Notes under the pieces: model-generated
Database searches by the model: none
What the model was told of the DNA's origin: nothing
What the model saw: the letters and a program-made list of their open reading frames with translations, nothing else
Shown: positions 37,628-47,270 of the stretch, piece by piece
Position numbering within the stretch: position 1 is the stretch's first letter
How the letters are laid out: each line of letters starts with the position of its first letter
Made by a program: the position numbers and the translations under genes
NCBI RefSeq assembly: GCF_003789055.1
Contig: NZ_ML119083.1
Span: forward strand, 372,001 to 436,000
Direction of reading: 5' to 3'
Length of the DNA stretch: 64,000 bases
DNA from: Histidinibacterium lentulum
GTDB taxonomy: Bacteria; Pseudomonadota; Alphaproteobacteria; Rhodobacterales; Rhodobacteraceae

Positions 37628-38656
37628 TCAGATCCGCATCACCACACGCCCGTCGATTGCCCCTGCGCGCATCCGGTCGAAGATCGCGTTGATGTTCTCG
37701 AGGCTGTCCCAGGAGAAATGCGAGGCGACCTTGCCCTCGCCGGCAAAGGCCAGGGCCTCGCGCAGATCGTTGCGGGTGCCCACGATGGAGCCGCGCACGG
37801 TGATCCGCTTCAGCACGATCTCGAAGATTGGCAGGGGGAAGTCGCCGGGCGGCAGGCCCACGAGCGACATGAAGCCGCCGCGCCGCAGCATCCCCACCGC
37901 CTGGGAAAACGCGGCGTTGGACACTGCGGTCACCAGGACACCATGGACACCGCCCATCTGGGTCTGAAGCTCCGCCACCGGGTCCTGGTCAACGGCGTTG
38001 ATCGTCAGATCCGCGCCGAGTTCGCGGGCGAGCCGCAGCTTGTCGTCGTGGATGTCCACGGCGACGACGTGAAAGCCCATGGCCTTGGCGTATTGCACGG
38101 CCATGTGCCCGAGCCCGCCGATGCCCGAAACCGCGACCCAGTCGCCGGGTTTCGCCTCCAGCTCCTTCAGCCCCTTGTAGACCGTGACCCCGGCGCAGAG
38201 CACGGGTGCCGCCGGGCCGAACTCCAGCCCGTCGGGCAGGAGGCCCACATAATCGGCGTCGGCGGCGACATATTCGGCATAGCCGCCGTCGACCGTGTAG
38301 CCTGTCATCTGCTGGCTCTCGCAGAGCGTCTCCCAGCCGCCCACGCAATGGGGGCATCGGCCGCAGGCGGTGTGCAGCCAGGGCGCGCCGATGCGGTCGC
38401 CCTCCTTCAGGTGGGTCACGCCGGGGCCGACCGCCGCGACCTCGCCGACGCCCTCGTGGCCGGGGATGAATGGAGCGGTTGGCTTGACCGGCCAGTCGCC
38501 TTCGGCGGCGTGCAGATCGGTGTGGCAGACGCCGGAGGCATGGACCCGCATCAGCACCTGACCCGGGCCGATGGCGGGCACAGGGACCTCGCGGATCTCG
38601 AGGGGTGCGCCCAGGGCGGGCACGACGGCGGCCTTCATGGTCTTCGGGATCGACAT
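37628..38656 (-). CDS. adhP: Zinc-dependent alcohol dehydrogenase (AdhP type)
   Basis: This 342-residue MDR enzyme has a catalytic-zinc site with G-V-C-H-T-D-L-H near 40 and G-H-E-G-V-G-E-V. The four-cysteine structural-zinc loop is C-G-R-C-P-H-C followed by a further Cys near 108. The NAD fold has G-I-G-G-L-G-H-M. It oxidises primary alcohols such as ethanol. The start M-S-I-P-K-T-M-K is chosen by length. A TTGAC-N4-ATCAA box lies 58 bp upstream, so anaerobic/FNR control is likely. Confidence 0.93.
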   Translation of the reverse strand: MSIPKTMKAAVVPALGAPLEIREVPVPAIGPGQVLMRVHASGVCHTDLHAAEGDWPVKPTAPFIPGHEGVGEVAAVGPGVTHLKEGDRIGAPWLHTACGRCPHCVGGWETLCESQQMTGYTVDGGYAEYVAADADYVGLLPDGLEFGPAAPVLCAGVTVYKGLKELEAKPGDWVAVSGIGGLGHMAVQYAKAMGFHVVAVDIHDDKLRLARELGADLTINAVDQDPVAELQTQMGGVHGVLVTAVSNAAFSQAVGMLRRGGFMSLVGLPPGDFPLPIFEIVLKRITVRGSIVGTRNDLREALAFAGEGKVASHFSWDSLENINAIFDRMRAGAIDGRVVMRI

Positions 38657-38713
38657 GGGGGCTCCTTTCGCGGGCTGTCGCGGTGCAGTCTGACCGCCCG
38701 CGCGGTGAGCACC

Positions 38714-38727
38714 TTGACGCGGATCAA
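38714..38727. promoter_or_regulatory. FNR/FnrL-type binding site between adhP and ahcY
   Basis: TTGACGCGGATCAA matches the FNR-family dyad TTGAY-N4-ATCAA. It lies 58 bp upstream of the adhP start and 103 bp upstream of the ahcY start. The distance fits control of adhP from about -40 relative to a transcription start, assuming a short leader. Confidence 0.6.
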
Positions 38728-38829
38728 GGCGCCTCCGATTGGCTTCCGCGCGGTCCCTGCGTCGGCGGTTGTGGCACTGCTGCCTTTGGGGTAACGGCTG
38801 ACTCAATTCGAGAGACAGGGGAGCCGTCA

Positions 38830-40218
38830 ATGGCCAAGGATTACATCGTCCGCGACATCGGTCTGGCGGGGTACGGACGCAAGGAACTGGACATCGCGGA
38901 GACCGAGATGCCGGGCCTGATGGCGCTTCGCGCTGAATACGGCGAGACGAAGCCCCTGACCGGCGCGCGGATCGTGGGCTCGCTTCACATGACGATCCAG
39001 ACGGCCGTGCTGATCGAGACGCTGGTGGCGCTGGGCGCGGACGTGCGCTGGGCCTCGTGCAACATCTTCTCCACCCAGGATCACGCGGCGGCGGCCATCG
39101 CCGAGGCGGGCGTGCCGGTCTTTGCGATCAAGGGGCAGACGCTGGAGGAGCACTGGGACTATCTCGACAAGTCCTTCATGTTTCCCGAGGGCGCGAACAT
39201 GATCCTCGACGATGGCGGCGATGCCACGCTCTACGTCCTTCTGGGCGCGCGGGCCGAGGCGGGGGAGGATATCATCCCCGTGCCGCAGTCCGAGGAAGAA
39301 GAGGTCATCAAGGCGCAGATCAAGAAGCGCATGGCCGAGAGCCCCGGCTGGTTCACGAAGACCCGCGACGCGATCAAGGGCGTGTCCGAGGAGACCACGA
39401 CGGGCGTCAACCGGCTTTACCAGCTGGTGCGCGAGGGCCGTCTGCCGTTCCCGGCCATCAACGTGAATGACAGCGTCACGAAGTCGAAGTTCGACAACAA
39501 GTACGGCTGCAAGGAATCGCTGGTGGACGGCATCCGCCGCGCCACCGACACGATGATGGCGGGCAAGGTCGCCGTGGTCTGCGGCTACGGCGACGTGGGC
39601 AAGGGCTCGGCCGCCTCTCTGCGCGGTGCGGGCGCACGGGTGAAGGTGACGGAGGTCGATCCGATCTGCGCGCTGCAGGCGGCGATGGACGGTTACGAGG
39701 TGGTGCTGCTGGAGGATGTGGTCTCGACCGCGGACATCTTCATCACCACCACGGGCAACAAGGACGTCATCCGCATCGACCACATGCGCGCCATGAAGGA
39801 CATGGCCATCGTCGGCAACATCGGCCATTTCGACAACGAGATCCAGGTCGCCGCGCTGCGCAACCACAAGTGGACGAACATCAAGGAACAGGTGGACATG
39901 ATCGAGATGCCCTCGGGCAATCGCATCATCCTGCTGTCCGAGGGACGTCTGCTCAACCTCGGCAACGCCACGGGCCACCCGTCCTTCGTGATGTCGGCCT
40001 CCTTCACCAACCAGGTGCTGGCGCAGATCGAGCTGTGGACCAAGGGTGACCAGTACCAGAACCAGGTCTACATTCTGCCCAAGCATCTCGACGAGAAGGT
40101 CGCGCGTCTGCATCTCGACCGGATCGGCGTGAAGCTGACGCCGCTCGATCCCGAGCAGGCGGCCTACATCGGCGTGAGCCCGGACGGACCGTTCAAGCCC
40201 GAGCACTACCGCTACTGA
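38830..40218 (+). CDS. ahcY: Adenosylhomocysteinase (SAH hydrolase)
   Basis: This 462-residue NAD enzyme cleaves S-adenosylhomocysteine to adenosine and homocysteine, relieving inhibition of methyltransferases. The family signatures are N-x-x-S-T-Q-D-H-A-A (about 78-85), G-Y-G-D-V-G-K-G (nucleotide binding) and the C-terminal K-P-E-H-Y-R-Y. The ATG at 38830 gives the usual length. I looked upstream for a SAH riboswitch and did not recognise one. Confidence 0.97.
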   Translation: MAKDYIVRDIGLAGYGRKELDIAETEMPGLMALRAEYGETKPLTGARIVGSLHMTIQTAVLIETLVALGADVRWASCNIFSTQDHAAAAIAEAGVPVFAIKGQTLEEHWDYLDKSFMFPEGANMILDDGGDATLYVLLGARAEAGEDIIPVPQSEEEEVIKAQIKKRMAESPGWFTKTRDAIKGVSEETTTGVNRLYQLVREGRLPFPAINVNDSVTKSKFDNKYGCKESLVDGIRRATDTMMAGKVAVVCGYGDVGKGSAASLRGAGARVKVTEVDPICALQAAMDGYEVVLLEDVVSTADIFITTTGNKDVIRIDHMRAMKDMAIVGNIGHFDNEIQVAALRNHKWTNIKEQVDMIEMPSGNRIILLSEGRLLNLGNATGHPSFVMSASFTNQVLAQIELWTKGDQYQNQVYILPKHLDEKVARLHLDRIGVKLTPLDPEQAAYIGVSPDGPFKPEHYRY

Positions 40219-40241
40219 CACGGCCAGCGCCTGCCCTTTCG

Positions 40242-40280
40242 GCCCGGTCGAGCGTGCCTGAACGGCCCGCCTGACCGGGC
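40242..40280 (+). terminator. Weak stem-loop after ahcY
   Basis: GCCCGGTC (40242-40249) can pair with GACCGGGC (40273-40280) around a 23-nt loop, beginning 23 bp after the ahcY stop. There is no T-tract, so intrinsic termination is doubtful. Rho-dependent release is an alternative. Confidence 0.3.
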
Positions 40281-40429
40281 GATCCCTCTGGTTTCCCGGG
40301 CCGAACCCCGGCGCAACCGCTTCCGGGGCGGGGCGGCGTGATCCTGCCGAGGCGTCGCTCCCCCTGCGGAACAAAAGCCGCCGATACCTTCTTCTTCTCG
40401 CAGAATGCACCTCCACGGAGAGAGAGAAG

Positions 40430-41614
40430 ATGATGATCAGGACACTCATGCTGTCGGTCGCCACGAGCGCGCTGACCCTGTCGCCGGCCCTGGCGCAGGA
40501 TGGCCAGACATCCGGCGAGACCGGCGAGAGTGAAAGCGTGACCGTGCCGCTCGATACCGAGGCCACGGTGACGATCACCGAAGAGATACAGGTGCCCATC
40601 GAGGGCGAGGTGACCATCGACGTCAACGTGACCGAGGTCGAGGCCGATCCGGCCGCCGGGTCCGAGGGCGAGGAGTCGGCCCAGGCCGAAGGCGACCAGG
40701 CCGACAGTGACGAGATGGACCAGGCCGAGGGCGACCAGGCCGAAGGCGATGCGACCGCCGGAGCCGAGGGTGAGACCGGAGCCGAAGGCACCAGCGGCGA
40801 GCAATCCGCCGATCAGGGCCTCTCGGTCGCGGACGATCAGGAGCAGTCGGCCGAGGATGGGGACGACCAGCAGGGTCTGTCCGTCGCCGAGGACGAGGGT
40901 GATGCCACCACGTCCGGTCAGGGCGAAGACGGCGGTATGGCCGAAGGCGATACGGAGACCGAAGGTGGCGCGTCGGGCACCGGCATGGCCGAGGGTGACA
41001 CCGAAGCATCCGAAGAAAGCGGTGACGTGGCTGCCGAGGGAGACGCCTCCGGCGAGGGTCTCTCGGTCGAGGAAGAGGACGGCACGGGAGTCGCCGAGGG
41101 TGACGACCAGTCCACGCAAGGCGGCAGCGAGCCGGTCGAGGGTGAGTTCGTCAGCGACGAGCAACTCGAAGAGGGTGCAGGCACCGCCGCCACCGACGAG
41201 GCGCAGACCGGCGCCGAGGCGGAACAGGACGGCATGTCCGCCGAGACGGAACAGGATGGCATGTCCGCCGAGGCGGAGTCCGGTCCCGACTACGGCCCCT
41301 TCGCCGACATGACGGTGGACGACATCCTGTCCATGCCCGTCGAATCCACAGACGAGCGGCGCGTGGGCGACATCGACTACCTGATCCGTCGCGAGGGCCG
41401 CATCGAGGTGGTGATCGGCGTCGGCGGCTTCCTTGGGCTGAACGAGTACACCGTGGCGCTGCCGCTGGAGGAGTTCGAACTCGTGGACGACGGCGACCGG
41501 CTCTTCATCTCGTATACCGAGGATGAGCTGACCTCGATGCCCGAGATCGACGAGAGCGGGCTCGAGAGCCTCGACGGGGATCTCCGGATCGCGGACATCG
41601 CCGCCCAGGGCTGA
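40430..41614 (+). CDS. Secreted acidic repeat protein with C-terminal PRC-barrel domain
   Basis: This 394-residue protein has a signal peptide (about 1-22, A-L-A-Q cleavage). It then has a long highly acidic Gly/Glu/Asp/Gln/Ala-rich region (about 35-280) with repeated G-L-S-V-A/E, A-E-G-D and E-Q-D-G-M-S-A-E words. The last 100 residues resemble a PRC-barrel, with V-G-D-I-D-Y-L-I-R-R-E-G and V-A-L-P-L-E-E-F. A purine-rich GGAGAGAGAGAAG precedes the start. The acidic region suggests divalent-ion or polyelectrolyte interaction outside the cytoplasm. Function unknown. Confidence 0.75.
   Translation: MMIRTLMLSVATSALTLSPALAQDGQTSGETGESESVTVPLDTEATVTITEEIQVPIEGEVTIDVNVTEVEADPAAGSEGEESAQAEGDQADSDEMDQAEGDQAEGDATAGAEGETGAEGTSGEQSADQGLSVADDQEQSAEDGDDQQGLSVAEDEGDATTSGQGEDGGMAEGDTETEGGASGTGMAEGDTEASEESGDVAAEGDASGEGLSVEEEDGTGVAEGDDQSTQGGSEPVEGEFVSDEQLEEGAGTAATDEAQTGAEAEQDGMSAETEQDGMSAEAESGPDYGPFADMTVDDILSMPVESTDERRVGDIDYLIRREGRIEVVIGVGGFLGLNEYTVALPLEEFELVDDGDRLFISYTEDELTSMPEIDESGLESLDGDLRIADIAAQG
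41221..41274 (+). repeat. 27-bp tandem duplication inside the acidic protein gene
   Basis: Two in-frame copies of a 27-bp unit differ at two bases and encode E-Q-D-G-M-S-A-E plus a variable residue. It indicates recent in-frame expansion of the acidic tract. Confidence 0.85.
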
Positions 41615-41651
41615 CGCGCCGGGAAGTCCGGTTGACTGGACAGCACGGCAG

Positions 41652-41686
41652 CCGGCCGCGGATTCGCTCCGCGGCCGGTTTTCTTT
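41652..41686 (+). terminator. Rho-independent terminator after the PRC-barrel gene
   Basis: A perfect 11-bp GC-rich stem (CCGGCCGCGGA / TCCGCGGCCGG) with a TTCGC loop is followed directly by TTTTCTTT. It is the clearest intrinsic terminator in the window. Confidence 0.9.
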
Positions 41687-41778
41687 GACCTTTCGTCATC
41701 TCTTCCCCTACGATTCGCGCGGACAGGGGCCGCCCCGGGGACAGGGTTGCGGCGGAATGCCGAGGGAGAGAGGTAACG

Positions 41779-42120
41779 ATGGGAAAGAGGGACGATCTGA
41801 TCGAGCTCTATGCCGGGGATCTGCGGACGAAGTGCGGCATGGACCCCGACATGGACCTGCTGAGAAAGGTGACGATCGGCTGCGGACCGTCGATCTACGA
41901 CGCGGACGGCTCGACCGTCGCCGCGAGCCAGCCTCATGAGCTTGAGACGGTGAAGACGAACTTCCTCATCAGGAAGCTGGGCCTGAAGGACGGGCCGGAA
42001 CTCGACGCCGCCATCGCGCAGGTGATCGAGACCTATGGCAAGTCCGAGCGGAACAAGTACCGCGCGGTGGTCTATTACATGCTCACGAAGCATTTCGGGA
42101 AAGAAGCTGTCTACGGCTGA
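41779..42120 (+). CDS. DUF2853 family protein
   Basis: This 113-residue soluble helical protein is recognised as DUF2853 by its L-x-x-K-C-G-x-D region, the G-P-S-I-Y-D-A-D-G segment and the C-terminal Y-R-A-V-V-Y-Y-M-L-T-K-H-F-G. The family is small and of unknown function. It is isolated, preceded by the strong terminator at 41652 and by a plain intergenic stretch, and converges on the DUF1761 gene. Confidence 0.8.
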   Translation: MGKRDDLIELYAGDLRTKCGMDPDMDLLRKVTIGCGPSIYDADGSTVAASQPHELETVKTNFLIRKLGLKDGPELDAAIAQVIETYGKSERNKYRAVVYYMLTKHFGKEAVYG

Positions 42121-42133
42121 CCTCTCTCCCGCA

Positions 42134-42153
42134 CGGCCCGGGCGCCCGGGCCG
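42134..42153. terminator. 20-bp GC palindrome between the DUF2853 and DUF1761 genes
   Basis: A perfect 20-bp palindrome of C and G lies 14 bp after the DUF2853 stop, facing the convergent stop at 42207. It has no loop spacer and no T-tract. It could fold or act as a weak bidirectional stop. Confidence 0.35.
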
Positions 42154-42206
42154 CCGCTCCGGCTCATCGCGTTCACTGGAGTTGACTCCGGTCGAACGCG
42201 AGGCGC

Positions 42207-42602
42207 CTAGAACAGCGTCAGCACCAGCCCGATGAGCCCGCAGCCGACCACGGCATAGCCGCCGTCGATGACCGTCAGTCCGGCGGGCTTTCTCCCGTAG
42301 GCGTTGTTGATCGCGATCCACGGCAGGATGAAGAAGGCGCCGATGCCGAGGCCCGACAGGAGCCCGGCGCCGGGCGTCGCAACGCCCGAGGTGGCGAAGA
42401 TGTGGCGCATGAAGCCGGCCACGACGACCATGGCAATAGCCGAGAGCACGAAAGGCAGGGGACTTCCGCCGGTCTGCGGCTTGCCGTCCGGGCCACGGGG
42501 GATGCCGGCGGCCTCCATCCACGGTTTCGACAAGATCATGTAGTGCAGCGCGCCGTATACCCAGGCGACGGCGGCGGCGGCGAGAACGGCGATGATGCCC
42601 AT
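42207..42602 (-). CDS. DUF1761 membrane protein
   Basis: This 131-residue protein has four hydrophobic segments (about 4-24, 50-65, 75-95, 110-130). The A-V-A-W-V-Y-G-A-L-H-Y start and G-x-x-W-x-x-x-x-G segment fit DUF1761, a family of unknown function related to small YjgP-unrelated integral proteins. It lies 36 bp downstream of the EVE-domain gene on the same strand. Confidence 0.75.
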   Translation of the reverse strand: MGIIAVLAAAAVAWVYGALHYMILSKPWMEAAGIPRGPDGKPQTGGSPLPFVLSAIAMVVVAGFMRHIFATSGVATPGAGLLSGLGIGAFFILPWIAINNAYGRKPAGLTVIDGGYAVVGCGLIGLVLTLF

Positions 42603-42638
42603 GGACTTCCCTCCCCGAGACAGCGGGAGGATGCCGCG

Positions 42639-43060
<422 letters not shown>

Positions 43061-43064
<4 letters not shown>

Positions 43065-44020
43065 TCCTCCTTCAGCGGGCGGGCGAGCAGGGTCCGCAGG
43101 GCCGCGTCGATGTCGATTTCGCCCGCCACGACGGCGGCGACAAGGGTGGTGATCGGCATGTCGATGCCCTCCTCGGCCGCGATGCGGGCCACGGCGCCGG
43201 CCGTCTTCACCCCTTCCACCGTCCCGGCGTCCTCCCACCGCTCGCCCGCGCCCCAGGCATGGCCGAAGCGGTAGTTGCGGGACTGGTCGGAGGTGCAGGT
43301 GAGCGTGAGATCGCCGAAGCCCGACAGGCCCATGAGCGTGGTCGGATCGGCGCCCCTGTGCGCGGCGAGGCGCTGCATCTCGGCAAAGCCCCGGGTCATC
43401 AGCGCGGCGCGGGCTGAGGCGCCGTAGCCCTTGGCGATGGTGGCTCCGGCGGCGATGGCGATGACGTTCTTGAGCGCGCCGCCCAGTTCCGCGCCGATCA
43501 CGTCGGTGGTGCGGTAGAGCCTGAGGCAGGGCGTGGACAGCAGGTGCTGGAGCCGTTCGGCCTCGGCCCTGTCGCGGCAGGCGAGGGTCAGCGCGGTGGG
43601 CAACCCGAGGGCGATGTCGCGGGCGAAGCTGGGGCCGGTCAGGATGGCGGCCGTGCTGCCGGGCAGGGTTGCGGCGATGGTGGCGGCGGGACCGGTGAGG
43701 CGTTCGGCGTCGATGCCCTTGGCGCAGGCGACCAGGGCGCGACCCTCGAGCTGCGCGCGGTGGGCGTCGAGGAAACCCGCCAGCGCCTGGGCGGGGATCG
43801 CGAGGAGCACGGCCTCGTCCGAGGCAAGCGCCTCGGTTTCGGCGGTCACGGTCACGGCATCGGGCAGGCGGATGCCCGGCAGGCGGCGGGTGTTCTCGCG
43901 TGTCTCCTGCATTCCGGCCGCGGCGGCGGGGTCGCGGACCCAGAGCTTTACCGGGCCGCTGGCCGCGAGGGCGGCCGCGAGCGCCGTACCGAAGGCGCCT
44001 CCGCCGGCGACGGTGATCAT
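43061..44020 (-). CDS. gpsA: NAD(P)-dependent glycerol-3-phosphate dehydrogenase
   Basis: This 319-residue enzyme makes sn-glycerol-3-phosphate for phospholipid synthesis. The dinucleotide motif [10 protein letters not shown] is at 6-15. The catalytic K lies in [10 protein letters not shown], and [10 protein letters not shown] is the family signature. Start overlaps tsaD by 4 nt and the stop overlaps the EVE gene. The tsaD-gpsA pairing is common in alphaproteobacteria. Confidence 0.96.
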
Positions 44021-45078
44021 GCCTTGGCTCCCTTCCTGCCCGATCCGAGCAGCGCGGGAGCGCTGTCGTCGAGGGGCCAGCGCGGGCGGGCGGGCAGCTC
44101 CAGTCCGTCCGTCTGTCCCAGCTTGAGGCGCTCCGCGCCCGCATAGGCGATCATCGCGGCATTGTCGGTGCAGAGCGCGAGGGGCGGCGCGACGAAGGGC
44201 AGCGTCCCCGCCACCTCCTCCAGCGCCGCGCGGATCCTCCGGTTGGCCGCGACGCCGCCCGCCACGGCGAAGGCGGTCACGCCGGGGCAGAGGGCCAGCG
44301 CGCGGCGGCTCTTCTCCGCGAGGATATCGGTCACCGCCGCCTGGAACCCGGCGCAGAGATCGCTGCGGTCCCGTTCGGTGATCCCGCCCTTTCCGGCGAT
44401 GACCGTGTCGCGGGCGCGCAGGAGTGCCGTCTTCAGCCCGGAGAAGCTCATGTCGCAGCCCGCGCGGTCCAGCAGCGGGCGGGGCAGGACGAAGCGCGCG
44501 GCGTCGCCCGAGGCCGCAGCGCGCTCCACATTGGGACCGCCGGGCTGGGGCAGGGCAAGGAGGCGGGCGGTCTTGTCGAAGGCCTCGCCCGGCGCATCGT
44601 CGATGGTGCCGCCGAGGCGGACGAAACGGTCGGGGCCGTCCACCCGGAGGAACTGGCAATGGCCGCCGGATACCAGCAGCAGGAGATAGGGAAAGGCCAC
44701 ATCATCGGTCAGTCGGGGGGTCAGCGCATGGCCCGCCAGATGGTTCACCCCGATGAGCGGCTTTCCCGTGGCGGCAGAGAGCGCCTTGGCGGTCATCACC
44801 CCCGCCAGCACGCCCCCGATGAGGCCGGGGCCTGCGGTCACCGCGATCGCATCGATCTCCGCCAGCGTCACCCCGGCCCCGGCGAGAGCGGCCTCGATGC
44901 AGAGGTCGACCTTCTCGGCATGGGCACGGGCGGCGATCTCCGGCACGACGCCGCCGTAGGGCGCGTGCAGATCGCTCTGGCCTTCGACGACCGACGACAG
45001 GATGCTGCGCCCGCGCAGGACGGCGGCGGCGGTATCGTCGCAGCTCGATTCGACGCCGAGGACGAGGGGATCAGTCAT
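44017..45078 (-). CDS. tsaD: tRNA threonylcarbamoyladenosine synthase catalytic subunit TsaD
   Basis: This 353-residue ASKHA-fold enzyme transfers the threonylcarbamoyl group to A37 of tRNA. The metal-binding histidines H113 and H117 are in N-H-L-A-G-H-A. Its G-L-I-G-G-V-L-A-G segment and E-S-S-C-D-D-T at residues 10-16 are diagnostic. It needs TsaE (30454 here) and TsaB. The gene is divergent from hemD. Confidence 0.97.
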   Translation of the reverse strand: MTDPLVLGVESSCDDTAAAVLRGRSILSSVVEGQSDLHAPYGGVVPEIAARAHAEKVDLCIEAALAGAGVTLAEIDAIAVTAGPGLIGGVLAGVMTAKALSAATGKPLIGVNHLAGHALTPRLTDDVAFPYLLLLVSGGHCQFLRVDGPDRFVRLGGTIDDAPGEAFDKTARLLALPQPGGPNVERAAASGDAARFVLPRPLLDRAGCDMSFSGLKTALLRARDTVIAGKGGITERDRSDLCAGFQAAVTDILAEKSRRALALCPGVTAFAVAGGVAANRRIRAALEEVAGTLPFVAPPLALCTDNAAMIAYAGAERLKLGQTDGLELPARPRWPLDDSAPALLGSGRKGAKA

Positions 45079-45135
45079 GGGCCGGGCGGTTGCTCTCGGG
45101 ACGGCACGGCGTAACATCCGGGAGGGAAGGCGACA

Positions 45136-45855
45136 ATGACCCCGATCCTGCTCGTCACGCGCCCCCTTCCCGAGGCGGAGCGATTCGTCCGGACGGTGAT
45201 GGCCCGGCTGGCCCGGCGGCCGCAGGTGATCCTGTCGCCGCTCATGGACATCGTGACCCTCGGAGTGGAGACGCCCCCGGACGTGGCCGGGCTGGTGCTG
45301 ACCTCGGCGCGGGGGGCGGAGGCGGCTGGGCGGCTCGGCCTGCCGCGGGGGCTGTCCGCCTGGTGCGTCGGCGCGCAGACAGAGGCCGCGGCGGAGGCGG
45401 CGGGCCTGGTGGCGCTGCCCGGCGGGGGGGATGCGGATGCGCTGGTCAGCCGCGTGCTCGCCGCCCGTCCGAAGGGGCCGCTCCTGCATCTCAGGGGCGC
45501 CCATGCCCGGGGCGACGTGGCGGCGCGGCTGAGCGCGGGCGGTGTCGAGACGATTGAGCGGGTGGTCTACGACCAGCGAGCGCGCCCGCCGAGCGACGAA
45601 GCTCTGGCGGCGCTGCGGGGGACGGCGCCGGTCATCGCGCCGGTCTTCTCGCCCCGATCGGCGGCATTGCTGGCCGAGGCCGGTCCCGTGCGCGCGCCTC
45701 TTGCCGTCGCCGCGATCAGCCCCGCCGCGGCGGAGGCCGCGGCTCCTCTGGGCGCCGCGCGGATCGGGGTTGCGGACCGTCCCGACGGGTCGGCGATGGC
45801 GGTGCTGACCTGCCGCCTTCTGGAAGAGACGCCGCAGGCGCACCCGTCGGCTTGA
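45136..45855 (+). CDS. hemD: Uroporphyrinogen-III synthase
   Basis: This 239-residue enzyme cyclises hydroxymethylbilane in heme synthesis. HemD sequences are poorly conserved. T-R-P-L-P-E-A-x-R at 8-16, L-V-L-T-S-A-R-G at 56-63 and F-S-P-R-S-A near the end fit. Position upstream of mic60 and hemY agrees with the standard alphaproteobacterial hemD-mic60-hemY cluster. The gene is 57 bp from the divergent tsaD start. Confidence 0.88.
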   Translation: MTPILLVTRPLPEAERFVRTVMARLARRPQVILSPLMDIVTLGVETPPDVAGLVLTSARGAEAAGRLGLPRGLSAWCVGAQTEAAAEAAGLVALPGGGDADALVSRVLAARPKGPLLHLRGAHARGDVAARLSAGGVETIERVVYDQRARPPSDEALAALRGTAPVIAPVFSPRSAALLAEAGPVRAPLAVAAISPAAAEAAAPLGAARIGVADRPDGSAMAVLTCRLLEETPQAHPSA

Positions 45856-45925
45856 GGCCCGGCGGGGCGCGGGCTAGGGTGACTTCGGTCCGCGCCGGAC
45901 CGAGGCAAGGAACGAGGTCGCGGAC

Positions 45926-47260
45926 GTGGCGAAGGAAGACGAAGCGCAATCCCCGGAGTCCGGGCGCATTCCCCCAGAGGCGGCGGACATGACGCCCGTG
46001 CTCGCGCCGGAGGCCGAGGTCGCCGGCCTTGCCGCGGAAGAGGAGCGCGCCGAGGCCGCCCCGGTGACCGTGCATGACCGGAGAGCTGACGCCGCCGAGG
46101 AGCCGATGCGGGACATCGCCGCGCCCGAGCCGCCCCGGACAGAGCCGCCCCGGACCGAGCCTCCGCCGCCGCGGCCGCCCGCGCCCGTGCCGGAAAGACG
46201 CAGGGGCGGCGCCGTCGGGTTGATCCTCGGCGGGATCGTCGCCGGCGCCATCGGTTTCGGCGCCGCCTGGTATCTCGAGCGGATGAACGATCCCGGGCTC
46301 GACATCACCGGCGAGTTCGAAAGCCGCGACGCGCTGATCGCGGCGCTGGAGGCGGAGCTGGCCGACCTGCGCGCCGCCACCGCCGACGGGCCGGACCTGA
46401 CCCCGCTCGAGACCGCGACGGAGAGTGCCGCGAGCGAGGCCGCCGCCTCCCGCGCCGCCGTGGAGGAGCTGCGCGGCGACATCGCCGAATCGGTGGGCTC
46501 GCTTCAGGACGGCCTCGCCGCGCTCGACACGCGGCTTACGGATCTCGAGCAGCTTCCGCAGGGCGACGGCAGCCTGTCCTCCGCCGCGGTCGAGGCCTAC
46601 GAGCGCGAGATTGCCGCGCTGCGCGAGGAAACGGCCGAGGCCGTCTCCGGACTCGAGGCGCGGGCCGGCGCGATCGAGACGGGGTTCGACGAGCTGCGGA
46701 CGACGGTCGAGGCGGCGCTCGCCGATCTCGAGGCCGAAGCCGAGGCGCTGGAGCAGCAGTCGGAGGAGGCCGCCGCGGCGGCCGCCGCCCGCACCGCGCT
46801 GGCGGAGATCCAGGGCGCCGTCTCGGGCGGCGCGCCCTATGCCGACGCCCTGTCCGATCTTCAGGCGAGCGGCGCCGTCGAGGTGCCCGAGGTCCTGGCT
46901 GCCAATGCCGAGGCCGGTGTGGCCAGCCTGCCCGCCCTGCGCGAGACCTTCCCCGAGGCGGCGCGCGCCGCGCTCGCCACCGTCCGCGCCGGGGAGAGCG
47001 GCGGCGGGCTCGGCGGCTTTCTGGAACGCCAGCTCAATGTCCGATCAGTCGAGCCGCGCGAGGGCGATGATCCCGACGCGGTGCTGAGCCGGGCGGGCGC
47101 CGCGGTGGACGCTGGCCGCATCGACCACGCGCTGGACGAGCTCGCCGCCCTGCCAGAGGCCGCGGCCGCCGCCCTGTCGGACTGGACTGCCGCGGCCACC
47201 GCGCGGGTTGAGGCGCAGGATGCCATCGACCAGCTTACCCAAACGCTCACGACGAACTGA
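45926..47260 (+). CDS. Alphaproteobacterial Mic60 (mitofilin-like) membrane-shaping protein
   Basis: This 444-residue protein starts at GTG. It has a long acidic, Pro-rich N-terminal tail and a single transmembrane segment (about 95-117, G-rich). A long Ala/Glu coiled coil follows (about 130-300). The C-terminal 330-440 region, with L-x-x-Q-L-N-V-R-S-V, resembles the mitofilin signature domain. Bacterial Mic60 bends the inner membrane and supports intracytoplasmic membranes. The hemD-mic60-hemY context confirms it. Length is typical for COG4223. Confidence 0.85.
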   Translation: MAKEDEAQSPESGRIPPEAADMTPVLAPEAEVAGLAAEEERAEAAPVTVHDRRADAAEEPMRDIAAPEPPRTEPPRTEPPPPRPPAPVPERRRGGAVGLILGGIVAGAIGFGAAWYLERMNDPGLDITGEFESRDALIAALEAELADLRAATADGPDLTPLETATESAASEAAASRAAVEELRGDIAESVGSLQDGLAALDTRLTDLEQLPQGDGSLSSAAVEAYEREIAALREETAEAVSGLEARAGAIETGFDELRTTVEAALADLEAEAEALEQQSEEAAAAAAARTALAEIQGAVSGGAPYADALSDLQASGAVEVPEVLAANAEAGVASLPALRETFPEAARAALATVRAGESGGGLGGFLERQLNVRSVEPREGDDPDAVLSRAGAAVDAGRIDHALDELAALPEAAAAALSDWTAAATARVEAQDAIDQLTQTLTTN

Positions 47261-47270
47261 GGCCGCTGCC

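Noticed and set aside
38657-38829. A SAH riboswitch upstream of ahcY
   Set aside because: I looked for the SAH aptamer core and did not find its conserved segments. The only recognised element in the gap is the FNR-type box.
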